A program made the translations under genes and the position numbers. Of a stretch of DNA of 64,000 bases, positions 39,921-50,740 are shown one piece after another. The notes under the pieces are model-generated. The model was given only the letters and a program-made list of their open reading frames with translations. It was not told the DNA's origin and made no database searches. Position 1 is the stretch's first letter, and the number at the start of each line of letters is the position of its first letter. The stretch is from Paramecium pentaurelia (Eukaryota; Ciliophora; Oligohymenophorea; Peniculida; Parameciidae): assembly GCA_905183005.1 (NCBI GenBank), contig CAJJDO010000036.1, positions 186,001-250,000 of the forward strand, read 5' to 3'.

Positions 39921-39948
39921 TTTAAATTAAAATAAAAATCTTTTTTTA
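39921..39948. promoter_or_regulatory. 28-bp bidirectional intergenic spacer
   Basis: Only 28 AT-rich bases separate the ATG codons of eL24 (-) and the HEAT-like gene (+). Both start codons are well supported by their frames, so transcription signals and both 5' leaders must overlap this spacer or lie inside the coding regions. No motif can be assigned. Confidence 0.5.
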
Positions 39949-42900
39949 ATGAATTTAATCACTAGTGTACAAGATAAACTCAAGCAATAAGTCCCAACAG
40001 ATAAATAATTATAAATGAGTCATTTTGCAAGATTAGTTGAGTTGTTAAATGAAAGTCCAAAAAATTAATAAAATTCAGAATTAATCTAATTAGTACAGAT
40101 ACTCATTTAATTTTAATTTCCTCAACATACATATTAGATGATTTGTAATTCTTTCTCCTTATTGATTGCTAAAACAGGAAATGAATAAATTAAATAAGTT
40201 GTAGAAGCTTTATTGCAATATATAAATAAAAAGGGATCATTAAAAAGTATTGCTTTGAATTTACTTGTTACATTAATTCAATTAACTAAATATGAAATTC
40301 AATCATTCTCATACACTTTAACTTAAGATATCACAACTACTTTAATGAAGTTATTAAAGAGTTCTGATTATCGTATTTTGCTATGTAATGTATTGTACTT
40401 TTTAATTGAATCATAAAAGATTGAAATTCTTAAAATAGCTTTGAAATTTGCATAAAATGAAAAACTTGAAATACTCTAATAAACAGGTATGTAAACACTA
40501 ATATACTTAATGTAAGAGGAAGTTATATCAGAACAAATGTATTTAATAGCCTAGAAGTCTGATGACTCTCCCTTATTTTATAAATATTTTTCTAGATACT
40601 TATTCTAACAATAAAATATAGTGGCTTTAACAAAAAAAGATAAATTGAAATCATAAGTTTAACTTTAACCAAGAGAATAAGCTTAAAAAATATTTCAACT
40701 TTTTGATGAAAATTTATCTAAATTTCCTTCAAATATAGTTGGGAACATATTCATAGCATATAAAAAGTAATCTTTATTTATTTATTTAGATATTTGCTAC
40801 ATGAATTTAAAAAATTAGGACTTTCTATAGTTAGAGGATCTTTTGAAATTTCTTTTTCTTATTTAGGAAGTATGGCATTAGATGATCCCTATCTTCATAC
40901 AGTTTATAAAAAGTATATAATTATTGAATAAATTAGAACAGTCAATTTATGTCTTTATATGGTTTAATAAGTTCAATTGAATGAAAGAAAGGATTTATTA
41001 GAATATTTCTTTGATAAGATTTCTAAAATAAAAACTTAAAAATGGAATGTTTATAATTATAAATTGCTTTTAAAAGGAATAAATTTCTTATTTGATACAT
41101 TAGGTTCAAATGTTTTTGATGATAAAAGATCAAAACCATCAGAATTTATAGATATATTAACTCCTATTTTTAAAATTAATGATATTTTCTAACATCCAAT
41201 GAGTATTGATAAACCAATTTGTATTAGTGTAAGTAGAAATTTATTCAATACTTTTGAATCTTTATTTTAAGAGAATAAAAAATGGTAATAAAGTATTTTA
41301 TCAGCATTATTAAACTATGCTAAAATAACATTAGCAGAAATTAATGTAAAAGAAACTAATTAATTATTAAATTAACTTAGAGTATAATGTGCATTATTAT
41401 CAAAATTATTCTCTTTGTTAGATTTATAATTACATTCAATATCAAGTGAATTAATAAATCATTTATGGGAAACTGCAAAATCATTTTTAAATAAATCTTA
41501 ATAATTAAGAAGAACTGGTTGGATAATAATTGCTGAATTATTGATGGTTCCATATTTTGGAACAACAAATAAAGTTAAAGAAATAGGAATATTAGTTGAA
41601 AAAAATCTAACTTCTAAGGAAGATATAAAAGATGAATAATAATTATTAAGTTATTGTAGTGTAGGTCTAGTCATTATTTCAATATTAAATAGTAATACAT
41701 TATCAAAATAAATTAAGGATACAACTAGAAAGTTTTTTGCTTAATAAACAATTTTAATGTTTAATAAATTATAATAATGTAAGTTCGATAAATAATCACC
41801 TTTTGTGATAGCTTCCAAATATATTTTTTATTAGGCAATCAGATAAATAATACCAAAATACTATTCTAATGAATTAAATACACTTGTATAATTTTGTCTT
41901 GAAGATATTATAAATGGAAATTCAATTTGGAATTAAGTTAATGTTCATAAAAATAATCATTATGTTGATGAACTTTTAGGAATACCTAGATCAGAATTTT
42001 AATTAGTTTTGGCAGCTAGTAAATTTTTAGGTCATATTATTTCTTCATAATCATTTACACTTAAAAATAAAATAAATTTTATAAGATATGTAAATGGTAC
42101 TTTATAAACATAAGTTATCAATATAAAAGAAGTTTAATAGAAATAATCTAAATAATAATGTTATTTATTTTGTCTTTATTAAATTGCTCTTAAAATTTAT
42201 TAAGCTAATACACTTGTATCTCAAGAATTTAATGAACAAATATTTTAAGTTATTAATATATGTTAATGTGTTGATAATTAAATTCAATAATTATGTGCAT
42301 ACCTTTATTGTTCAATGTTATAAATTAAAGATGTTGATTAAGCTGAATAATTAAACTAGTTGTTATCATAAAAGTCATAAGCTAATTACACTTATTTAGT
42401 TTTAGAAATTCTAAAGAAGAAACTTACAGGAGTTTAATTATAAGTGCAAAACCTTTTGATGAAAGTTTTATCATAAATGACAACTGATGTAGCCAAAGTA
42501 ATTCAACTCTTCTAGTAAATTGATCCAAGTTTACTCAAAAATGTTTGGGTATTTCTTGTATTTGCTATAAGTTAAAGTGATAAACCAATTTAAATTACTT
42601 AATTTAAAATTCTCTCTGGAATTATATTAAATTATGTAAGAAATGGTGGTGTTAAGGATAATTATTTTAATATAATATATTAAGAATGTAGATGCAGACT
42701 TTAATCAAAACAATTCTAAATTTTATAATTAGATTTTGCATTAGAATAAGACACAGAATAAACTGTTACAAAAGCTATTAATTTATTATTAAAAAAGCCA
42801 TCTTTAAAAATAGCTGTATTTATAGATTAACTAACTGATAAATATAATATGCCTTCATTAGTTTAACCTATTTTATCTGTATTAAATAATCTATTTTCTA

Positions 42901-44963
42901 ATTAAAGAGTTCATTCCACTAATGAAGAAATGGAACTTAGAAATTTAATGAAAAATATTTTCATTAAGGTTTATAATTAACCTATTGCAGAACTACTCTA
43001 ACTTCTATAACCTTATATTTTAGATGAAGTTATACCTGAAAATCAAGATAGAATACCAATACACATAAAAACAAGAATCTTTCTTTTAAAAAGATTATAA
43101 AAGTTATTTAAATAATGTGATACTTCAAATTAAGTATTTGATTTCCTTTTTAAAATTACAACTTCTATATATGAGGAAGCTAAGGAGATTTCATTTGATA
43201 TGTTCCAACACTTTTTTTACAAAGAAAAGGATTTATTAAATTTTGCAGCTCAAATTGATTCAATTTTATGTGATACAATTAGAAGAGAAAACCAAAATCC
43301 TCCTTCAGTTAATTTAACTAATATGAAACTTATAAGCAAATTTGCTAAAATAGTATAAGATGAATTTTTGGCTACAAAGCTAATTTAATTATTATCTAAG
43401 CCATTATTAAATGATGGTAGAAAGAAATTAGTACCTAGTTAATTCTTTAGTGAAAAATCATAACTAAATATTCTAATATAAAGAATAGTTTCATTGGGAA
43501 GTATTTATAGAAAAATACCAAATTATTTTGATTAATCTCTTGTAGATTAATTAAAATGTTATGTTGAAGAATTATTGGAAGATATCTTTGTAATATTATG
43601 TACACCAAGATCTAATGTAAGAGAATATTAATCATATAATTTTGTATACAATGGAAAAAAATATAGTTATGATCAAGTCTTTCTTCATTAATCCTTACCA
43701 AAATTATTGAGAATATCAAATCTTGATAAACCAATCCACTTTACTTTAATTGGGTACATTATTACATAATATGTATAATAATTATTTATTGTTTTTAGGG
43801 TGCATTTGAATAAAATGAGAATATGTTTAAGAAAACTATAGAATCCCTTACAAAAGAGAGAATTTTATAAACTAGAGTTTATAGGATAAAGGGAATCTAA
43901 TTGCTCACTGAAGTTATTAATAAAAACCCTTAAAATCAATTATTGATTAGTGGAATTCAATGTTTATTACCTATAATTTCTGCAGAAGCTCCATATTCTT
44001 TAGTTGTTTGTTAGCAATTTTATTAAACTCTAATTCATCATCAAATTGATTTATAATTAATAGTTGAACCTATAATACAAATATATTAATTGACAGTTGA
44101 TTAGAATGTAAAATTAAATTGCTTAGCATCTTTATTAAAAATATCTCAACAAAATAATTAGACCTTAGATTAAATCAATATAATTTTTTGGGATTTTTTG
44201 TTAACATAAGATTATGATTTTATGAGATGCACTTAATTAATTTAATTTTATAAGGATAAAATTTATAGTATAAAATTTAGTGGTTACATATAAACAATAT
44301 TATAATCGATATCTAATACTCAAAAAATGAGATAAGAAGATTATTATTTATTATTAAATTTAGATGGTTTAATTAATAATAAATTAGATAATTAGGGATA
44401 CTATCTTATAATTGACAGTAAGACTATTTTTTATTATTAAAATAGAGCATTTTACAAATTTATTATCAATATCTTTATCTTTAATAAAATAAATAAAATA
44501 GAACATTCAGACCATTTTAAACTGTATGCTTCCAGCAATCTATCACAAAATAGTAAATAAGGAATCAGAAACTTATTTATTTATAGGAAAGTTTTTATTG
44601 CTTACTTATTTATTGAGTAATTAAAAATAATTACTTTTTCAAACTATCTTTAGGATGATGGATCTTTTCACAGATGATACCTTGGATTCATCTATTATTG
44701 AAGCTTCAAAATAAAATCTAAAAATTATTGTGATGAATACTTAATTGAATTAAATGAGATTACCAGATGACCTATCTGAAAAAGTATAAATAATATATGA
44801 TGATATTTAAAGGGAAATGTATTTTAAACATTTAAATTAATAGTTAAGAAAAATAATAGAGAGAAGCTAAATAAAGGCAACCTTAGCAATCAGGTTAAAT
44901 AGTACTAAAGATGTTTGGGTGATGTATTAAATAATTAAATTAAATAATGTCTCATTTTTCTGA
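39949..44963 (+). CDS. large alpha-helical HEAT/ARM-type repeat protein
   Basis: 1,645 residues after introns 40767..40789, 43773..43798 and 44418..44445, giving an exact coding length to the TGA at 44961-44963. The protein is a long series of amphipathic helix pairs (for example ALLQYINKKGSLKSIALNLL, and LMKVLSQMTTDVAKVIQLF) with the Leu/Ile pattern of HEAT or armadillo solenoids. There are no signal peptide, membrane segments or catalytic motifs. I cannot assign it to a named family; a scaffold or transport role is inference. Its last 17 bases overlap the start of the next gene on the same strand in another frame. Confidence 0.75.
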
Positions 44964-45456
44964 TCGTTGTAAAACAGATCCTGATGAAGATAGTGAAATT
45001 AAACGTAAAAGAAGATAGGTTCAACAATTCATCTAAAATTCAAAAGAAGAATAAAAAAGGATTACCATTCTTTTTAAAAAGGACTTAGATTTATAAAGTT
45101 AGAAAATAAAAGAAAGAATTCAAAAAAGAAACTTTAATAAAGCAATAACAAAATCTTCAAGTTGTGGTGTATATATGTCAAGCAACACTAATAGTGAATC
45201 TTAATCATTGGCTGACACTGATGATTATTAAGAGTCATTATATGAAGATGCTTTATTAGAGTTAGATAACTAAAGAGATGAAAAAATCTATAGAATAGTT
45301 TAACATTATAACAATTAAATTAATAATTTAAGAGTGATAGAATACACAGAAGAAACACTATAACAAATGTTAATATTTGAAAAAAAAAAATGGGAAGAAA
45401 TTCAAAATATTTAAGAATAATATGAATTAATAAAGAGTAATTAAATCAAACAATGA
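44947..45456 (+). CDS. small charged hypothetical protein
   Basis: 169 residues in a single frame of exactly 170 codons. The N-terminus is acidic then basic (SDRCKTDPDEDSEIKRKRRQ), followed by a Ser-rich stretch and a C-terminal coiled coil (EETLQQMLIFEKKKWEEIQ). A possible GTATATATG...AATAG intron near 45168 is not needed. No domain recognised. The ATG lies 17 bases inside the end of the HEAT-like gene; a later ATG (45177) would avoid the overlap but would remove the whole basic N-terminus. Confidence 0.6.
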
Positions 45457-45901
45457 CTATATTGCATTTTAACAAAATTACCTATATTCTAATATGCATA
45501 ATCTCAATTTTAATATTATAATTTATTTTAGAGTATCTATCATTATTAATTATTCCTTTCAATTTCCATTTTAATATTATTTTAAATTCATAAAATAAAG
45601 AGATTAATAGTTTTTATTAGAAAATATTGAGAAATTTTATATTCTAATAAGGATAAGAAATAATAATTGCTAATAGATACCAGATAGTAATTAATAAATT
45701 ATAAATTCATATTTATGTATAATTATAATGTTGATATTACATCAAATTTTATAGTTGTACATAGATTATGAAATATAAAAATTATGTTATAGATTACTTA
45801 ATCAAAATAATTACATCTAATAAAAAAATTATTATAATATCAATTATAATATATTTTTCAATGTTTATAATGAATTTATTATAAAATTAATATCATATTT
45901 A
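45457..45901. other. AT-rich intergenic region
   Basis: About 445 bases composed almost wholly of A and T, between two genes on the + strand. Frames break frequently at TGA and codon use is not gene-like. I see nothing else. Confidence 0.5.
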
Positions 45902-46546
45902 ATGAAGATTTGTTAATTATTACGAAATAGAGTACTCTTTTTCAATTGTGATATATAAACTGTCTTTAACAATCCTAAACACATGTATAATCCAGGATAA
46001 ACAATATAATGTGCTTAATTAATGAATGAAGTATGTTATCAATGATAAAAATATAGGCAGCAGGCATATTAAATATACCAGTTGTTTATACAGAATAAAA
46101 TGTAAAAGCTTTTGGATCAACAATCCCTGAGGTTAAGGCAACAATTCCACCAAATAGTCATTATTTTGAAAAACATACATTTTCAATGTACAATGAAGAT
46201 GGAAAGAAAGTTTTATCTTAATATCCTGATAAGAATTAAGTTGTTATATATGGTTGGGAAGCACATGTATGTGTTTAACAAACTTGTTTGGATTTAGTTA
46301 GAAATGGTAGTAAAATTAAGATATACACTAGGCTATTAAGTTCATATCTTAACAGATGGAACATCAAGCAATAGACCACTTTATAGATCAACATGTTATT
46401 AACGATTAGCTTAATAGGGAGTGGTAATAGATAATTCACAATCAGTTTTATATGAATTATTATAGTCATATAAAGATGAAAAGTTCAAACCAATTTTAAG
46501 TTTATTCAAGAAATATAAATATGAAGAGGTTTTTACAACATTATGA
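45902..46546 (+). CDS. isochorismatase-family hydrolase (ISOC2-like)
   Basis: 197 residues after introns 46031..46056 and 46307..46331. The start RVLFFNCDIQTVF gives the N-terminal strand with the catalytic Asp (CDIQ). PVVYTEQNVKAFGSTIPEV, read in two pieces, holds the YTEQ and PE motifs, then KHTFSMY with the KxxFS lysine, and IYGWEAHVCVQQTCLDL with the catalytic Cys. This is the cysteine-hydrolase triad (Asp, Lys, Cys) of the family. The closest match in motif style is eukaryotic ISOC1/ISOC2, whose substrates are poorly known. A C-terminal RLAQQGVVIDNSQSVLYELL completes the fold. Full length for the family. Confidence 0.88.
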
Positions 46547-46581
46547 ATAATTATAAAGATTAAAATAAATAAAATATAATA

Positions 46582-47865
46582 TCATACTAAATTTGCTTTT
46601 TCCATATATTCTTCTTTTAATTTTGATTTTCCCATTTTATAATATTTTTGTTGGAATATTGAATATTTTTTAAGCATTTCTAAATGTAAGTATCTCATTT
46701 ATGCTGGTCTAGTTTTATCAATAAATTATGGATCAGCATATTTATCAATAATAGCCATAGTTTCTGGAAAATAATAATCTTATTATTCAGGATCAATTTC
46801 TTCTTCTATATCCCCATAATACATCACATCTAATATTGCATGTCTTTCAATTAGATCTTCACATGTTAAATCTTTGAATAGAGTTTTCTTTATTTTAGGT
46901 ATTTCCAATTCATACCTTAAATGAGATGCACTTTTATTATCTAATAAATCTACAATAGCATCAGATTACATATTCCCTAATATACCAAAAACTCTTTTGT
47001 ATGATTTTTTAGCTGCCAAATACTCTATTAAAGTAGTCATGAATTCATCTGATCTTTTTAAAAATATATGAGGTAATATTTAATATGCAACATTCATAGG
47101 AGTATTTGGAATAATATCTGGATTTTAAGGTGTTGCCATACATGCAATTTAAAAATATTATTATAATTAAGGTAATGTTAATTAATTACATAAAGTTTCT
47201 CTGAAAATGAAAGCTGGAATATCAGCTAACATTATTTTTGCATTAAATTTTTTGGCAAAATATGAAATTGTGGCTATTTTATCATAATCAATTCTTTCCT
47301 TATTTATATAAGGTTCATATTCTAAAAATTCCAATTTATCATGTTATAAGGCTTCTGCTATTTTTTCATGATATCCAGCAGGCATAATCTCATCAGGGTT
47401 TCTGATTATTTAATTGATATAATCTTTTGATGATTTAAATTTATAATCAAAACCTTTAAGTATTTGATCAGGTTTCATTTAAAGCATAATTAATGATGGT
47501 CTGGAAAATAATAAGAGTTTATATAGATTTTTGATTGGTATATGTTCCCATTATGAACCTGCCAATGTGAAATTTATATCTTAGTAATTAAATATATGAA
47601 CTTTGCCATGAGGATTTTTAGATGCAAATTCTTTATATTACTCTTAAGTCAAAAAATAATGATTCTATCTACCAACTTTATTTGGTTAATACTAATATTG
47701 AAAATCTAAACCAGTTTATTCTTTTAATTCTTAAGGGTTTATATCGTTCTATTCTTTTAAGACTGGAGATAATAAATATTTTGAAGGCAATTTTCCAATA
47801 CGTTCTAAAGTTTTGTTTATTTAAATTGGTTTGACTGCTACGATGAAAAATTGTTTCAATTTCAT
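46582..47865 (-). CDS. TraB/Tiki-like domain protein (tentative)
   Basis: 427 residues in one uninterrupted frame of exactly 428 codons. The fold looks alpha/beta. Segments such as SRPSLIMLQMKP, NAKIMLADIPAFIFRETL and SYKRVFGILGNMQ recall the V-ELD, DRP and VGxxHxxGI positions of TraB/GumN proteins, but the conserved His and Glu residues are not clearly present. There is no signal peptide or membrane segment. The start ATG is 30 bases downstream of the syntaxin stop on the same strand. An upstream frame is open but ends in TGA and belongs to the syntaxin. Family assignment is weak; the gene itself is solid. Confidence 0.6.
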
Positions 47866-47895
47866 TTGTGGTGAATAATATAATGAATATTAATA

Positions 47896-48865
47896 TCAAT
47901 TTTATGTTTATGGTTATTAAGCATTAGGATCTGGATGAGGTCTAGAACCAGCACTATACAATAATACTATTATCACAACTATCAAAGTTATAATGCCACA
48001 AAAAAAGAGTCTTAATTCATATTAAAATATTACATTCTTCCATTATTTCCTTATTAAACTTATGATGCCTTTTTCACTTCTGTAACTGCTCCTTCCACTT
48101 TTTCTCTGGCACTTCTAACATTTGAACTTATAATATCTATTTTTAATCCTTGTTCTTATATCATTCTTGCTCCATCTGTCATCATTTAATTTAGTTAGTA
48201 TATTACTCTATCATATTTTATAATAATACTATCCCATTTCATTTATCTATTTATTCCTTCTTTATATAAATTCTTCATCATATTATATTTCATCTAATAA
48301 TTATACATCTATTTAAGTATCACTATGATGATCTTTAATTGATTGTTTTGCTGATTATAAACTTGTTTACTATCTTGATAATAACTAATCTGTTAATTTT
48401 TTTAATTTTTCATTTGAATCTTAGAATACCTGAATCAATTTCTATACAGTTTGTTATCTTTGTGACTATATTTCAATTATAAATATTATTTACATTCTCT
48501 GTCTTTCTAAATAATTGAATAGATTGCATCTCTTATATTATTTTTAGCATTTCATCTAAATCATTTTTTGCTTCTTTTACTAATAATGGTCTAAATAATA
48601 ATCTTTTCAATCATATACATATCATCCATTCCTTTTGAAGATCTACTATGAATAATCTTGTTAAAATCATATATAATACTTCTTCATTTAAATAATGATA
48701 AACCTTTTCAAAATTTCGTATTCTTGCTTGTGCCATCTAAGTTAATTTATTGACTTAAGCCTCTCCATCTTTTTTATGCAAATCTTAAAGCTCTAAAATA
48801 TCTTATTATTTCTAAATTTAGTGTAATTTTACTTTCACTTTGTTAAAGTCTTAGAAAAATGACAT
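47896..48865 (-). CDS. syntaxin (Qa-SNARE)
   Basis: 281 residues after five introns: minus-strand splice units near 48683, 48610, 48485, 48217 and 48016, each 22-28 nt, which together leave an exact length. An N-terminal helical Habc-like region precedes a SNARE helix: FIQRRNKQINEMGQ, then QLNQMMTDGARMIQEQG and LKIDIISSNVRSAR, with the central Q of the zero layer in MIQEQG. A single C-terminal membrane span follows (LFFCGIITLIVVIIVLL) with a 20-residue lumenal tail that is long for a syntaxin and Pro/Gln-rich. It acts in membrane fusion on a secretory or endocytic compartment. It is divergent, 39 bases away, from the next + strand gene. Confidence 0.88.
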
Positions 48866-48904
48866 TAAAAAATATAATATTTTATAATTTACTATTTTTA
48901 TTCA

Positions 48905-49334
48905 ATGAAGAAAGAAGAATCAAATGAATTTGAATAAATTCCTTTTAAAATTGAAAAACAATCCTCTCCCTAACCTATAGGCATTATTAAAATTGAAAAT
49001 GAGAAAGTTTGGCTTTCATTTAAAAAAAACAATCATTTTAAACCAGATTCTGCCATACTTCCTTATCAAATTGTTAAATAAAATTACCCTGATTTAGTAA
49101 TGTTATCGTTGTTATGAGGTTGCAGAGAGATTATTGTATGAAAAATTGAAATTTGTTGGTTTTACCTAAAACACAGAAAATTAGGAATAAGCATGCATTT
49201 TTGATTTTAATGGTAAGGAGTGTTTGGTTAAATGGCTTCCATCTTAACTATTTTCTTGGATACCAGTTGCACAAGCAGATCCATTAAATCTACTTGATTT
49301 TCTTGAAACATTAAAAGTTTATAAAATTTATTGA
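48905..49334 (+). CDS. small hypothetical protein
   Basis: 135 residues after a 22-nt intron (49097..49118) that ends in GAG rather than TAG. The removal is required, since the unspliced frame meets TGA. The sequence looks folded and soluble (IIKIENEKVWLSFKKN, LLYEKLKFVGFTQ, FNGKECLVKWLPS), with a Trp/Phe-rich C-terminal half. No domain I recognise. It lies 39 bases from the syntaxin start on the opposite strand. Confidence 0.68.
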
Positions 49335-49465
49335 ATTGTGTCTAAACTTATAAAACTCATCTTTTTCTTTTATTCAATTCAAAATGATTAAATTATTAAA
49401 TCATTAAATCCCTTCATTTCAAATCCAAAAATCAATATATAATTTTTTTATAAAATTAAACATAT

Positions 49466-50073
49466 ATGCAACATACAAACATCTTTATTTAGAGCTCTCA
49501 GTATATTCCTGAACAATCAGAACCAATTAAATTTTTAGATTTTTCTAGAGAGCCATATTTGGATCAATCAAATATTGATACTTATAGAAAGTAAGAAAAG
49601 CTTGGAAGATTTAATTAGATTTATAAAAGTTATTACTATATAATATAATTTAGATAGAGAATCCATATAGATTAAGTTGGGCTAATGCAATATTACATAA
49701 ACACTATAATGTTGATATTCTTGAAAAAGGAAGTAAAATTATAATAAAAAAATTACCTGAAACAGAAGGTACCTCTTAAACTCTTTTCAATCATTTACCA
49801 GTAATATAGAAATCATAAAAAAGAGAAAAAGATCAAATATTTTCTAGTATTTCTCAATATGCTAAAAATAATTTGGATAAATTCTTTAAATAAAAAAGAA
49901 AATATCATTTATCTACATCTACAGAAAATAATAGTTATAATATGCACAATTCATCCTGTAAGTAAACAGAAATGAATGATGCATTCTCATTAATTTAAGT
50001 AAAAAGTTAAGATAGGTTGATGCCAATTTTTGATGTAAATTTTAAAAATAATCTATTAAAATACAATTTATGA
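49466..50073 (+). CDS. hypothetical protein
   Basis: 192 residues after a 29-nt intron (49629..49657). The N-terminal half contains EPIKFLDFSREPYLD and YRLSWANAILHKHYN, looking globular. The C-terminal half is polar and Lys/Ser/Asn-rich. No signal peptide, membrane span or known domain. The stop is TGA at 50071-50073 and the coding length is exact. Confidence 0.62.
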
Positions 50074-50740
50074 ATTCAATATTTCTTTATTTTAATCTAG
50101 AATTTGTATTTGTTTAATTTTTATCTAAAATCTTTTAAATATAAGTAAAGAATTTATTTATAGATTCAACACTAATAAGTTAAATCATAAAAATGAATTT
50201 TAATAAACTTAAACAATAAAAATTAATGTAATATATACCTTAATATTCATATTTCTCTTAATTTTGTATTAAACATATTAATTTAGTTACAACGTATTTA
50301 TATAGAAAAATTACTTTTAATTATTTTTATAAGATTATTTTGATATTCAGTTTAATAAAAGAATATCATGAGCTTTAATTAGTTACAATCATTGCAAAAA
50401 ATTGAGGTTGATTATATCTTTTTACATTGAATAATTTTTTATTTAATGAATCTACTAAACAATAAAATCATAAAATTATTTATTGATTTAGATGTATTTT
50501 AGAATAATTTTATTATTTATAAAAGAAGATTATCAAGAATTCAAAATATAGGTATATTATATTTTATACTTGTTTATTGATTTATCATAAATATTAGAAT
50601 AGAATTAAGTATTTTATTTTTATATTATTTTATTTACAGAAATTTTTTAATTAATTTGGATAATAATAAAATTATAATATTTATATAAGTGACATTATAG
50701 TTTTGGAAATTTTAAGAAAAAAGTTTAACAAATAGTTAAT
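50074..50740. other. AT-rich intergenic region
   Basis: About 670 bases between convergent genes, almost entirely A and T. No frame with gene-like composition, no RNA gene and no repeat that I can support. Confidence 0.5.

Noticed and set aside
44617..44653. 37-nt intron GTAATTAAAAATAATT...CTTTAG in the HEAT-like gene
   Set aside because: Removing it breaks the frame; reading through keeps the frame and gives an exact coding length.
47860..47930. Single gene joining syntaxin and the TraB-like protein through a TGA
   Set aside because: The frame is shared but no GT-AG intron removes the TGA. A good ATG (47865) follows, and the syntaxin ends naturally after its membrane anchor.
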